From assembly GCA_937952975.1 (NCBI GenBank), contig CALFXX010000030.1, positions 1 to 47,850 of the forward strand: a stretch of 47,850 nucleotides of DNA, read 5' to 3'. Below are positions 31,423 to 40,710 of the stretch, piece after piece. Source of the DNA: an uncultured Alcaligenaceae bacterium (GTDB taxonomy: Bacteria; Pseudomonadota; Gammaproteobacteria; Burkholderiales; Burkholderiaceae_B). Position 1 is the stretch's first letter, and every line of letters begins with the position of its first letter. The position numbers and the translations under genes are program-made. The notes beneath the pieces are model-generated. The model was not told the origin of the DNA. It did no database searches and was given only the letters and a program-made list of their open reading frames with translations.

Positions 31423-32883
31423 TTATGCAGTGCCGCCGACAGTCAGGCCTTCCATCTTGATGGTGGGCATCCCTACTCCAACCGGCACGCTTTGGCCTTC
31501 TTTGCCGCAAGTACCAACGCCGCTGTCAAGCTTCATATTGTTGCCGATCATGCTCACGCGGTTCATCGCTTCGGGGCCACTACCAATCAGGGTGGCGCCT
31601 TTGACAGGATGCGTGATGCGGCCATTTTCAATCATGTAAGCTTCAGAGGTTGAAAACACAAACTTGCCGCTCGTGATGTCAACTTGTCCACCGCCAAAGT
31701 TTGCGGCGTAAATCCCTTTTTTGACTGAAGCAATAATTTCTTCAGGAGGTGTTTTACCCGACAGCATGAAGGTGTTGGTCATACGAGGCATGGGCAAATG
31801 CGCGAACGACTCGCGCCGCCCGTTGCCTGTGGCTGCGGTTTTCATTAAACGCGAGTTCAACGTGTCTTGCATATAACCGCGCAAAATTCCGTCTTCGATC
31901 AACACATTGCGTTGTGTGGGGTTACCCTCATCATCAACATTCAACGAGCCTCGGCGTCCTTCGATCGTGCCGTCGTCAACCACGGTGACACCTTTTGAGG
32001 CGACGCGTTGACCGATGCGACCGCTAAAAACGCTAGAGCCTTTGCGATTGAAGTCGCCCTCAAGTCCATGACCAACGGCCTCGTGCAACAAAATACCGGG
32101 CCAACCAGCTGCCAACACCACGGTCATCTCGCCAGCAGGTGCTGCCTGCGCATCAAGATTAATCATGGCTTCATGAACCGCCTGCTCAACATATTGAGTC
32201 AGCGTTTCATCTGAAAAATAGCCCAGGCCCGTACGACCACCACCGCCCGCATGACCGGTTTCACGGCGGCCGTTTCGTTCAACGACAACTGTCAATGACA
32301 AACGCACTAACGGACGCACATCAGCGGCCAAGCGACCGTCGCTACCCGCGACCATGATGACGTCGTACTCCATGCCCAAGCTGGCCATTACCTGAGCAAC
32401 ATGTGGATCGCGTGCGCGCGCCATTTTTTCGACGCGCTCGAGTAAGCCCACTTTTTCAGGAGCACTCATTGTTGAGAGCGGGTCGATCGGTGCATATAAA
32501 CTTTGGCCGTGACGCGGGTCATCGCCGGTACGCACTTTTGTTTTGCCTGCACCCTGACGCGCAATGCTGCGCACAGCACGCGCCGAGGACAACAAGGCCT
32601 CGGGCGACAGCGTGTCAGAATAAGCAAACGCCGTTTTTTCACCCGCGACGGCCCGCACGCCAACCCCTTGCGAGATTGAAAAACTACCTGTTTTTACGAT
32701 ACCTTCTTCAAGGCTCCAACCTTCGCTACGCGTGTACTGAAAATACAAATCGGCGTAATCAACTTTATGCGTAAAAATTTCGCCGATCGCACGCGCCATG
32801 TCGTTTTCGGACAAACCCCATGGGTCGAGCAGCAAACTTTTCGCCGTGGCAAGCGAGGCAATAGCAGGGTCAGTCAGTTTCAT
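31423..32883 (-). CDS. tldD: TldD metalloprotease
   Basis: A 486-residue cytoplasmic zinc protease that works with TldE/PmbA to cleave unfolded peptides (CcdA, microcin B17 precursor in E. coli). The HExxxH metal motif is HEAVGH (267-272), with a further Cys-containing GVGTCGKEGQ segment near the C terminus (third ligand). Length fits TldD (about 480). It lies 14 bases after the nitrilase-family gene, so they are co-transcribed. TldE is not in the window. Confidence 0.96.
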   Translation of the reverse strand: MKLTDPAIASLATAKSLLLDPWGLSENDMARAIGEIFTHKVDYADLYFQYTRSEGWSLEEGIVKTGSFSISQGVGVRAVAGEKTAFAYSDTLSPEALLSSARAVRSIARQGAGKTKVRTGDDPRHGQSLYAPIDPLSTMSAPEKVGLLERVEKMARARDPHVAQVMASLGMEYDVIMVAGSDGRLAADVRPLVRLSLTVVVERNGRRETGHAGGGGRTGLGYFSDETLTQYVEQAVHEAMINLDAQAAPAGEMTVVLAAGWPGILLHEAVGHGLEGDFNRKGSSVFSGRIGQRVASKGVTVVDDGTIEGRRGSLNVDDEGNPTQRNVLIEDGILRGYMQDTLNSRLMKTAATGNGRRESFAHLPMPRMTNTFMLSGKTPPEEIIASVKKGIYAANFGGGQVDITSGKFVFSTSEAYMIENGRITHPVKGATLIGSGPEAMNRVSMIGNNMKLDSGVGTCGKEGQSVPVGVGMPTIKMEGLTVGGTA

Positions 32884-32897
32884 GAATCAACTTATGA

Positions 32898-33710
32898 TTA
32901 AGTAAAGAGTTTGCGATGAGCGAGCGCTGGCAAAGACTGCCGCACCTCAGCTAAACGCGCAGGGTCTATCGTACCGCTTACCACCCCCTCATGCTCGGGC
33001 AAAACAGATAAAACATCTCCCCAGGGGTCAATCAGAATCGAGTGCCCCCAAGTCCGTCGACCATTCTCATGGTGACCACCCTGTGCAGGTGCCAGGACAT
33101 AACATTGATTTTCGATTGCCCTTGCACGTAAAAGGGTCTCCCAATGGGCTCGACCCGTCGTGTAGGTAAACGCCGAAGGCACCAAAATCAGGTCAACCTC
33201 ACCAAGCGCGCGGTATAACTCAGGAAACCGCAAGTCGTAGCAAATCGACAAACCTAAATGAATGACTGGGGTGTCAACCCGGCAAATCTCATCGCCCGCC
33301 AAAATGCCACGCGATTCGTCATAACTTTCAGTGCCACGCGTAAATCCAAATAAATGGATTTTGTCGTAACGTGCGATTTGCTTGCCGGTTGGATCAAAAA
33401 TTAACTGCGTATTTAAAACGCGAGCGGGATCTGAAGACACTAAAGGCATACTGCCGCACGACAACCATATATTGTGCTGGCGGGCGCTCTCTGACAAAAA
33501 GGTTTGAATCGGCCCCGCGCCTGGTTGCTCGGCGATATCAAGTTTGTCAGTCTCTTTACGACCAAATAAACAAAAATACTCAGGTAAACCAACGAGTTGC
33601 GCACCATCTTGCGCTGCTTGTGCGATTAATCGCGCTGCTGCATCGAGATTTTGATTTAACGAGGCCGCGGACACCATTTGAATCGCAGCGACTTTTAAAG
33701 GGGCTTTCAT
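32898..33710 (-). CDS. Carbon-nitrogen hydrolase (Nit-type, probable deaminated-glutathione amidase)
   Basis: A 270-residue nitrilase-superfamily amidase. The catalytic triad is complete: Glu44 (LPEYF), Lys in RYDKIHLF, and Cys in LSICYDLRFPE. The closest subfamily is Nit1/YbeM, which hydrolyses deaminated glutathione made by transaminase side reactions. The genomic order nit-tldD-aroG is common in betaproteobacteria, usually with a yhdP-like gene upstream, which here is replaced by a divergent H-NS-like gene. GGAAC precedes the ATG weakly. Confidence 0.92.
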   Translation of the reverse strand: MKAPLKVAAIQMVSAASLNQNLDAAARLIAQAAQDGAQLVGLPEYFCLFGRKETDKLDIAEQPGAGPIQTFLSESARQHNIWLSCGSMPLVSSDPARVLNTQLIFDPTGKQIARYDKIHLFGFTRGTESYDESRGILAGDEICRVDTPVIHLGLSICYDLRFPELYRALGEVDLILVPSAFTYTTGRAHWETLLRARAIENQCYVLAPAQGGHHENGRRTWGHSILIDPWGDVLSVLPEHEGVVSGTIDPARLAEVRQSLPALAHRKLFT

Positions 33711-33920
33711 GGAGGTTCCGGATAAAGTGGTTCGACAAAATTTAAATGATGGTTTTTAGGCATTTAAGCACAGCTATTCATCATACAACCACCCTTGACG
33801 GCAGTTTAACTATTCGCAGCTGGCAACGAAAATAAATTAACTCACGTAGTATCCACAATGAAAAAAATATAAAAAAGGTATAAACTAATTATTAGACGTT
33901 TATTAAAAAAGGTAATAATC

Positions 33921-34283
33921 ATGGCGCGCCAAAATTACGCAACACTTCAAGCAAAAATTAATAAAGAAATTGAAAAACTGCAAAAGCAGGCACAGGTATT
34001 ACAGACGAAAAGTCGTAAACCAGTTATTAATAACCTTGTGCGCACAATGAAAGAGTACGACATTTCACCTGAAGAACTGGCTGCGGCCTTCGGCAAGGTC
34101 AAAAGCTCGGCCAAGGCCGGTCGCCCTGCCAAAAGCGCCAAGGCTGCTAGCGTCAAAAAGCCTGTCGCGCCTAAGTATCGCCATCCTGCCAGCGGAGCTA
34201 CCTGGACTGGCCGCGGTAAAGCACCGTTGTGGGTTGTCGAGGCAGAAAAAAATGGCCAACCGCGTCAACAGTTTTTAATCTAA
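33921..34283 (+). CDS. H-NS histone-like family protein (BpH3 type)
   Basis: A 120-residue nucleoid protein. Residues 1-50 form a coiled-coil oligomerisation segment rich in Lys/Glu/Gln; 60-85 is an Ala/Lys linker (KAGRPAKSAKAASVKK); the C-terminal 35 residues carry the H-NS DNA-binding motif, GATWTGRGKAPLW, with the AT-hook-like GRG. H-NS proteins silence AT-rich, often horizontally acquired, genes. AAGG lies 8 bases from the ATG. The 90 bases upstream are very AT-rich, fitting autoregulation. Terminator follows. Confidence 0.95.
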   Translation: MARQNYATLQAKINKEIEKLQKQAQVLQTKSRKPVINNLVRTMKEYDISPEELAAAFGKVKSSAKAGRPAKSAKAASVKKPVAPKYRHPASGATWTGRGKAPLWVVEAEKNGQPRQQFLI

Positions 34284-34351
34284 TCGCTGCACTGCGGTAT
34301 GCCTGCTAAAGAGTAAAAAGCTAAGAAATAAAGTAAAGAAACAAATCAAAG

Positions 34352-34387
34352 AATAAAGCCGACCCATTCAATGGTCGTCTTTATTTT
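34352..34387. terminator. Bidirectional intrinsic terminator
   Basis: AATAAAG-C-CGACC pairs with GGTCG-T-CTTTATT (one mismatch) around an 8-base loop, followed by TTTAT. It ends the H-NS gene, and in reverse could end the Bug gene that stops at 34464. Confidence 0.75.
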
Positions 34388-34463
34388 TATAGTTTGCGCA
34401 CCTGATTTAACGCGCGCAGACACTCAAGCAAATTTGGTGTCGCTAGCATGAATATCGCTACAA

Positions 34464-35456
34464 TTAATCAATTTTCGCGCCCGAATCACGCACCGCTTTT
34501 CCCCACTGTTGAATATCGCTATCAACAATTTTTTGAAACCCGGCTAAATCCATCGGCATCGTCGAAGCCCCTTTTGAGGCCAGTTGGGCGACCACCGCCT
34601 GGTCACTCAAAATCTTATTGATCTCGGCATGAATCTGCTGACGTAAGGTCAGTGGCGTCGCACTTGGTGCAAAAAAGGCAAACCATGAGTCAAGCCCTAA
34701 AGCTGGGTAACCCGCCTCGACAAAGGTTGGCAAGGCGGGCAAAGCCTCAGAACGCTTTGTGGCAGAGGCAGCCAGCGCTTTGACGGCGCCGCTTTTAATC
34801 TGCCCCATCACCGATGGCGCGCTAGCAAACGTACCCTGCACTTGACCACTCATCACATCAGTCAATGCCGGTGCGATACCCTTATACGGGACGTGAGTCG
34901 TTTGAATGCCCGCTGCCGAGTCAAACATCGTATCTAATAAATGGGCGACTGAGCCATTACCTGACGATGCGATATTGATTTTTCCTGGGTTTGCTTTTGC
35001 GTAGGCTACATATTCAGCAATATTATTAACAGGCAAACTTGGGCTCACGACTAAAACAAAAGGCAAAGTTGCCAAAGAGCCTAAAGGCACCAAATCTTTA
35101 ACTGTATCAAAGGGCATATTTTGATACAGGGCCGGATTAATTGCGTGCGTTCCTGAATAACTCATTAACCAGGTTGTGCCATCAGGGGTTGATTTAGCGA
35201 CAGTATCGCTACCAATATTGCCCCCCGCACCGGGGCGATTTTCAACCACGGCCGGAATGCCCCACCGTTTAGAGACCTCTTGACCCATGATGCGAGCAAT
35301 CGCGTCTGAGGCCCCACCGGCCGTTTGCGGCACAATAATCTTGATCTGTTTACCTACCAACGCCTGCGGCACTTGGGCATGGGCGGTGTTGAGTACGCAA
35401 ACACTGGCCAATATGGCTAACAAATAACGTGTCATTCTTTTATCAACACCAAACAT
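34464..35456 (-). CDS. Bug/TctC-family substrate-binding protein (with TauD-type gene)
   Basis: About 330 residues, a second Bug protein. It has a Sec signal peptide (RYLLAILASVCVLNTAHA), the mature start KIIVPQTAGGASDAIARIMG, VVENRPGAGGNIGSD, and VPYKGIAPALTDVMSGQVQGTFAS. Several starts are open: ATG 35456 (GAGAAA about 8 bases upstream, used here) or ATG 35435; a more distal start at 35510 is unlikely. It follows the TauD-type gene by 75 bases, so it is probably co-transcribed and may bind the substrate that the dioxygenase attacks. The similarity to the Bug protein at 750 is limited to family motifs. Confidence 0.9.
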   Translation of the reverse strand: MFGVDKRMTRYLLAILASVCVLNTAHAQVPQALVGKQIKIIVPQTAGGASDAIARIMGQEVSKRWGIPAVVENRPGAGGNIGSDTVAKSTPDGTTWLMSYSGTHAINPALYQNMPFDTVKDLVPLGSLATLPFVLVVSPSLPVNNIAEYVAYAKANPGKINIASSGNGSVAHLLDTMFDSAAGIQTTHVPYKGIAPALTDVMSGQVQGTFASAPSVMGQIKSGAVKALAASATKRSEALPALPTFVEAGYPALGLDSWFAFFAPSATPLTLRQQIHAEINKILSDQAVVAQLASKGASTMPMDLAGFQKIVDSDIQQWGKAVRDSGAKID

Positions 35457-35531
35457 AAATAGTTTCTCAAAAAATATAAAGAAGGATGCGACGAATAAAA
35501 ACCATCGCACCCAACAACGGACCCACCAAGA

Positions 35532-36365
35532 TTAAGCCGGTTTATCACCTTTTAGAGTAATGCGGTGCAGCAATCGCTTGTACCCATGATAATCATTAAT
35601 TGGATTATGCAAGGCGCAACGATTATCCCAAAAAGCAATTGAACCTGGCCGCCAAACAAATCGGCAGGTATATTCAGGCTTGACCTGTTGCTCAAATAAA
35701 TAGTTTAAAAGCGGTGCACTTTCTTCTTCGGTCCAGCCAGCAAAACGGACGGTGTGGCCCGGATTAACGTACAGCGCCTCGCGGCCCGTTTCTGGATGCG
35801 TACGCACAACAGGGTGCTCAGAGTTCAGTTCAGAACGACCTTTATCAGTGGCAGAATCAGCTAAACGATCTTCACGCGAATGCGTCACAGCGGCTTTGGC
35901 CGACGAATTGACCCCCTTAAGCGTGCGCAAGGTGTCTTTCAAGGCTGGTGAAAGCCCCTCAAAAGCGGCGTAATTGCTTGCAAAAAGTGTGTCTCCGCCG
36001 ACGGGCGGTAATTCGCGAGCAATCAGCATGGTCGCCATCGGCGGTTCTTGCAGATACGTTGTGTCGGTATGCCAAACACCCCCAAAATTATGCTTTTCGT
36101 GGGGTAACTTCAAGACCGGCACAATTAATGGAAAATCGGGCAGCCCTTTTACAAAGGGGTATTCAATAATCTCGCCGAAGCGCTGAGCAAATGCTTGAAA
36201 CGCCCCAGGCTCGAGTGGTTGTTCACGAAAAAACACAACACTGTGCTGTAACCAAATCTTGCGAATTTCAGCAATTTGCGCGTCGCTGACCGGGTCAAGC
36301 AAATTAATGCCCAAGATCTCGGCGCCCACAGCCCTTGATAGGGGACGCACTTCAAGTTGTGTCAT
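35532..36365 (-). CDS. TauD/TfdA-family 2-oxoglutarate-dependent dioxygenase
   Basis: A 277-residue Fe(II)/2-oxoglutarate dioxygenase. The HxD metal pair is His99 and Asp101 (GVWHTDTTYLQEPP), the distal His is in NRCALHNPINDYHG and the 2-oxoglutarate Arg in LLHRITLKG. Taurine and 2,4-D dioxygenases have this fold; the substrate here is unknown. The adjacent Bug binding protein suggests uptake of an organic anion. Weak ribosome site (GAG). Divergent from pepN by 161 bases, which show nothing clear. Confidence 0.9.
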   Translation of the reverse strand: MTQLEVRPLSRAVGAEILGINLLDPVSDAQIAEIRKIWLQHSVVFFREQPLEPGAFQAFAQRFGEIIEYPFVKGLPDFPLIVPVLKLPHEKHNFGGVWHTDTTYLQEPPMATMLIARELPPVGGDTLFASNYAAFEGLSPALKDTLRTLKGVNSSAKAAVTHSREDRLADSATDKGRSELNSEHPVVRTHPETGREALYVNPGHTVRFAGWTEEESAPLLNYLFEQQVKPEYTCRFVWRPGSIAFWDNRCALHNPINDYHGYKRLLHRITLKGDKPA

Positions 36366-36526
36366 GTCGAAGTCTCACGAAAATATTTTTGAATTAAATA
36401 ATCTAATAGCCACTTATCATAGGGCAGATTGCAAGTTTTTTCTTCGCCGCAACCCTACAATGGGCGCTCAGGCCCTAAACACCACGTACGCTCACGCCTG
36501 CGTCAGACAGATTTGGAACCCCGCTC

Positions 36527-39361
36527 ATGCGCACAGACACCGGTTTAACCGTTCGCCGGCAAGATTATCTGCCCTTTCCGTTTTCGATTCCAAACGTTTC
36601 ACTTGAGTTTGATCTAGCCGCAGAGCTGACCTCTGTCAAAGCGCAATTGACCATCTTGCGTCGGCCTGACGTAGCCTTTTGCGCTGATCTGGTACTGGAT
36701 GGTCAGGCCCTGAAGCTTGTGAGCGTGCATCTGAATGACGAATTGCTCGACCACACGCGCTACACACTCACAGACGAAACCCTCACCATCCACGGGGTAC
36801 CGGATCAAGCAACGTTGGTCATTGAAAGTACGTGCTCGCCTGTTACCAACACCAGCATGGCAGGTCTGTACGTATCGGGCAAAAGTCTTTTTACTCAGTG
36901 CGAGGCACAGGGCTTTAGAAAAATATGCTGGTTTGCCGACCGCCCTGACGTCATGTCCATCTACGAGGTCACCCTCAGGGCAAAACAAGACGACTACCCA
37001 CTTTTGCTTTCAAATGGCAATCTGATCTCGACAAAAAAACTTCACGACACGCGCCACGAGGCTAAGTGGCATGACCCATTCGCCAAACCGAGCTACTTGT
37101 TTGCCTTAGTTGCTGGCGAGTTCGACTGCCGCGAACAACATACTAAGACAGCCAGCGGGCGCGAAGTCTTGCTTCAAGTCTATAGCGACCCCGGTACCCA
37201 GGCACAAACCGCGTGGGCAATCGAATCGCTTGAGCGATCACTACGTTGGGACGAAATACGCTTTGGACTAGAGCTAGACCTCGATCGCTTCATGATTGTG
37301 GCCGCGCGCGACTTCAATATGGGCGCCATGGAAAACAAAGGCTTAAACGTTTTCAATGCCGCCTACGTGCTGGCCGACCCTAACACGGCGACCGATGCCA
37401 ACTATCAGGCAATTGAGGCAGTCATCGGCCATGAGTATTTTCATAACTGGACTGGCAATCGTGTCACCTGCCGTGATTGGTTTCAGTTAAGCCTCAAAGA
37501 GGGGCTGACGGTCTTTCGCGATCAAGAATTTACCGCTGACATGATGGCGCAGGGGCTCGATCCCCGTGCAGCCGCGAGCGCCCGTGCGATTAAGCGCATT
37601 GATGATGTGGTCGCCTTACGAGGGGCGCAGTTTTCTGAAGACAGTGGTCCGATGGCTCACCCCATTCGCCCAGAAAGCTACCAAGAAATTGGTAATTTTT
37701 ATACCGCGACCGTCTATGAAAAAGGCGCAGAAGTCATTCGCATGATGCATACGTTGCTTGGCGAAAAGGCGTTTCGCGCGGGTATGGATGAGTACTTTCG
37801 ACGCCACGATGGCCAGGCTGTCACCTGCGATGATTTCGTAGATGCCATGCAATGGGCCTACCAGCGCCGAGACGCAGATACCTCCTCGGAGTCAGGGCAC
37901 ATAGAGCCAGACGGCGCCATGCACGAAAGCCTGAGTCTAGATATTTTTAGACGCTGGTATCAACAGGCTGGTACGCCCAGGGTTCAGGTTGCACTCGCTT
38001 ACGATCAGGGCTTGAGGCAGTGCACCCTGACCCTTTCGCAAACGTGCGCGCCGGTGGGTGTCGAAAAGCAAACGGGCCTTGAAAAACGACCTTTTCATAT
38101 CCCTGTCAAAATCGGCTTGCTCGATCAACAGGGCAAACCTTTAGCGTTTACGCTGCTCGGTCAAACAACTGAACAGGTCTTACTTGAACTGACGCAAACC
38201 AGCCAGACATGGGTACTCAACGACGTCGCGTCTTTGCCTGTGCCGTCGTTACTGCGCGACTTTTCAGCCCCGGTGATTATTGATTACACCTATGCCGATC
38301 AAGACTTAGCACTGCTAAGCGCTTACGACTCAAACGCCTTTGTGCGCTGGGAAGCAGGCCAAGAGCTTGCCACACGCCAAATTTTGAAGATGGCCCAAAG
38401 CTGGCGCCAGACTGGCCATACGGGCAACGTCGATGCAATCATGTTGAGCGCCTGGGCCGCGACCCTGACTGACCCGGCGCTTGACTCGGGCTTTCGGGCA
38501 CGCGCCTTGAGTTTGCCCGCTGAAAAAACCCTGGCTGAGCGCATGTCGCCGATGGATCCGCTGGCGATATCAGTGGCCCGCCGTGCCGTACGCGTGGCCT
38601 TAGGTGCGGCTTGTCGTACGACCCTGCACTCTATTTATGAAACGCAGTCTACGCCCGGAGACTATTCGCCAGCCCCGCTACCTGCTGGGCGGCGTGCCTT
38701 AAAAAATCTAGCCTTGTCCTATTTAGTCGCAGGTGCTGACGCTCTGTCCTCGGGTACAAACACCGAATACGCAAGTACAGCGGCATTATTAACACGGGCA
38801 GAGGCGTCAGGCCCAGAGCAGCGCGCACAGACAACTGCCCTCGCGTTGCAACAATTCAAACTCGCCACAAACATGACCGATCGGATGGCAGCGTTTTCAA
38901 CGATCGCCCACGAGATGCCAGGCGCCGAGGCCGCGAGCGTGATTGACCAGTTTTACCAGACCTGGCAGCACGATGCTTTGGTCGTGGATAAGTGGTTTGG
39001 TGTTCAGGCCACCTCACCGAGGGCCACCGTTGCCACGATACAAGCGCTCATGGCGCACCCTGCCTTCACGTTACGCAACCCCAATCGGGCGCGTGCTGTG
39101 ATCTTTATGTTTTGTATCGGCAACCCAAGCGGACTGCACGCCGAGGACGGCAGTGGGTATCGCTTTTGGGCCGAGCAGGTGCTAGCGCTCGACGCCATCA
39201 ACCCTGAAATCGCGGCGCGCTTAGCCCGTGCCTTTGATCATTGGGCGCGCTTTATACCAAGCGTGCAAGCACAGATGCGCGTCCAATTGCAGCGGGTGGC
39301 CTCGCACAAAGGGTTATCGCGTAATACACTTGAGATTGTCTCAAAAGCGCTGGCATTATGA
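36527..39361 (+). CDS. pepN: Aminopeptidase N
   Basis: A 944-residue M1-family zinc aminopeptidase, slightly longer than the usual 880-900. Exopeptidase motif GAMEN at 266-270 and zinc motif HEYFHNWTGNR (His302, Glu303, His306, then Glu325 in SLKEGLTVF) are intact. The C-terminal helical arch domain extends to the end. GGAA lies 8 bases before the ATG at 36527. It degrades peptides in the cytoplasm. The fbp gene follows by 106 bases, an arrangement I know in Bordetella and relatives. Confidence 0.96.
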   Translation: MRTDTGLTVRRQDYLPFPFSIPNVSLEFDLAAELTSVKAQLTILRRPDVAFCADLVLDGQALKLVSVHLNDELLDHTRYTLTDETLTIHGVPDQATLVIESTCSPVTNTSMAGLYVSGKSLFTQCEAQGFRKICWFADRPDVMSIYEVTLRAKQDDYPLLLSNGNLISTKKLHDTRHEAKWHDPFAKPSYLFALVAGEFDCREQHTKTASGREVLLQVYSDPGTQAQTAWAIESLERSLRWDEIRFGLELDLDRFMIVAARDFNMGAMENKGLNVFNAAYVLADPNTATDANYQAIEAVIGHEYFHNWTGNRVTCRDWFQLSLKEGLTVFRDQEFTADMMAQGLDPRAAASARAIKRIDDVVALRGAQFSEDSGPMAHPIRPESYQEIGNFYTATVYEKGAEVIRMMHTLLGEKAFRAGMDEYFRRHDGQAVTCDDFVDAMQWAYQRRDADTSSESGHIEPDGAMHESLSLDIFRRWYQQAGTPRVQVALAYDQGLRQCTLTLSQTCAPVGVEKQTGLEKRPFHIPVKIGLLDQQGKPLAFTLLGQTTEQVLLELTQTSQTWVLNDVASLPVPSLLRDFSAPVIIDYTYADQDLALLSAYDSNAFVRWEAGQELATRQILKMAQSWRQTGHTGNVDAIMLSAWAATLTDPALDSGFRARALSLPAEKTLAERMSPMDPLAISVARRAVRVALGAACRTTLHSIYETQSTPGDYSPAPLPAGRRALKNLALSYLVAGADALSSGTNTEYASTAALLTRAEASGPEQRAQTTALALQQFKLATNMTDRMAAFSTIAHEMPGAEAASVIDQFYQTWQHDALVVDKWFGVQATSPRATVATIQALMAHPAFTLRNPNRARAVIFMFCIGNPSGLHAEDGSGYRFWAEQVLALDAINPEIAARLARAFDHWARFIPSVQAQMRVQLQRVASHKGLSRNTLEIVSKALAL

Positions 39362-39467
39362 TCTGCGGTGCGAGCCCTGCTGGATATAAGCTCAGGCACA
39401 CAGATGACGTCGTTGCCTTGATCCTAATTCCGTTAACCCTGACCTGATATCGTTGATTAAATCCCAC

Positions 39468-40484
39468 ATGAAACGCAAAACACTTACCCAATATCTTGTT
39501 GAACAGCAACGCTCAAGCCAGGCACTTAGCGCAGAGGTGCGGTTATTAATTGAAATTGTCTCGCGCGCCTGTAAAACAATTAGCCATGCCGTCAGCAAAG
39601 GTGCCTTGGGTGGCGTCCTGGGTAGCCTCGAAAGCGAAAACGTTCAGGGCGAAGTACAAAAGAAATTAGACGTTATGTCCAACGAAGTGTTGCTCGAGGC
39701 CAATGAATGGGGTGGGCATTTGGCTGCGATGGCTTCTGAAGAAATGGAAACCATCCACCTGATCCCTAACCGTTATCCCAAGGGTGAGTTTCTCTTATTG
39801 TTTGATCCACTGGATGGCTCGTCAAACATTGATGTCAACGTTTCTATCGGTACCATTTTTTCAGTGCTGCGCGCACCTGCTTCAGCCTCGGGACGCGAAA
39901 TCACCGAGCAAGATTTCTTGCAACCTGGTAGCACCCAAGTCGTAGCGGGCTACGCAGTGTACGGCCCTCAAACCATGTTGGTCTTAACCATTGGTCAGGG
40001 CGTGGTGGGCTTCACGCTCGACCGCGAAATGGGCTCGTGGATTATGACGAGCGAAGACATGCGGATCCCTGAAGACACCAAAGAGTTTTCTATCAACATG
40101 TCGAACATGCGTCACTGGGCTCCACCCGTTCGCAAGTACGTCGACGAGCTGCTGGCCGGCAAAACAGGCGCGCGCGACAAAGACTTTAATATGCGCTGGA
40201 TTGCCTCGATGGTGGCGGACGTGCATCGTTTGCTGACGCGCGGCGGTATCTTTATGTACCCTTGGGATTCACGCGAACCCAACAAGCCAGGCAAACTGCG
40301 CCTGATGTACGAAGCGAACCCAATGAGCATGTTAGTTGAGCAGGCAGGCGGCGCGGCGACCAATGGCGAGCAACGTATCTTGGATATCCAGCCAACGGCG
40401 CTACACCAACGTGTGAGCGTGGTACTTGGCTCAAAAAATGAAGTAGAACGTGTGACGCGTTATCACCACGAAGCGAAAGCTTAA
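39468..40484 (+). CDS. fbp: Fructose-1,6-bisphosphatase class I
   Basis: A 338-residue gluconeogenic phosphatase removing the C1 phosphate from fructose-1,6-bisphosphate. The family signature region is FDPLDGSSNIDVN, and the start (MKRKTLTQYLVEQQR) and the GG-rich end QAGGAATNG match. ATG at 39468 used; a TTG at 39453 is rejected. The stop lies inside a 17-bp duplicated segment. Confidence 0.96.
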   Translation: MKRKTLTQYLVEQQRSSQALSAEVRLLIEIVSRACKTISHAVSKGALGGVLGSLESENVQGEVQKKLDVMSNEVLLEANEWGGHLAAMASEEMETIHLIPNRYPKGEFLLLFDPLDGSSNIDVNVSIGTIFSVLRAPASASGREITEQDFLQPGSTQVVAGYAVYGPQTMLVLTIGQGVVGFTLDREMGSWIMTSEDMRIPEDTKEFSINMSNMRHWAPPVRKYVDELLAGKTGARDKDFNMRWIASMVADVHRLLTRGGIFMYPWDSREPNKPGKLRLMYEANPMSMLVEQAGGAATNGEQRILDIQPTALHQRVSVVLGSKNEVERVTRYHHEAKA

Positions 40485-40509
40485 AGACTGAAAAAGCTTA
40501 AAGACTGAA
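40476..40509. repeat. 17-bp tandem duplication across the fbp stop codon
   Basis: AAAGCTTAAAGACTGAA at 40476-40492 is repeated exactly at 40493-40509; the first copy holds the fbp stop TAA (40482-40484). Each unit contains TTAA. Confidence 0.9.
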
Positions 40510-40589
40510 AATAAAGCGTAAGTCCTAAAAAGCACGCCTCTCTTAGACCAAAGCATCAAAGGATCAAAGCACCAAAGAAGCCTGCTCAA

Positions 40590-40625
40590 AAAAATCCCTC
40601 TCGCATCACTGCGAGAGGGATTTTT
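40590..40625. terminator. Strong bidirectional intrinsic terminator between fbp and qor
   Basis: A 16-bp perfect stem (40590-40605 with 40610-40625) around a TCAC loop, core CCCTCTCGCA/TGCGAGAGGG, with A-run and T-run on the two sides. It ends fbp (+) and the quinone oxidoreductase gene (-). The rest of the 40485-40710 gap shows nothing else. Confidence 0.95.
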
Positions 40626-40710
40626 ACTTTCTGAGCAATACACATTGCGCAAAACTATCGCCCAATGTGTTTTAGCTTAGAGTCTGAGCGAACGCGTCAA
40701 ACCGCTTGCT

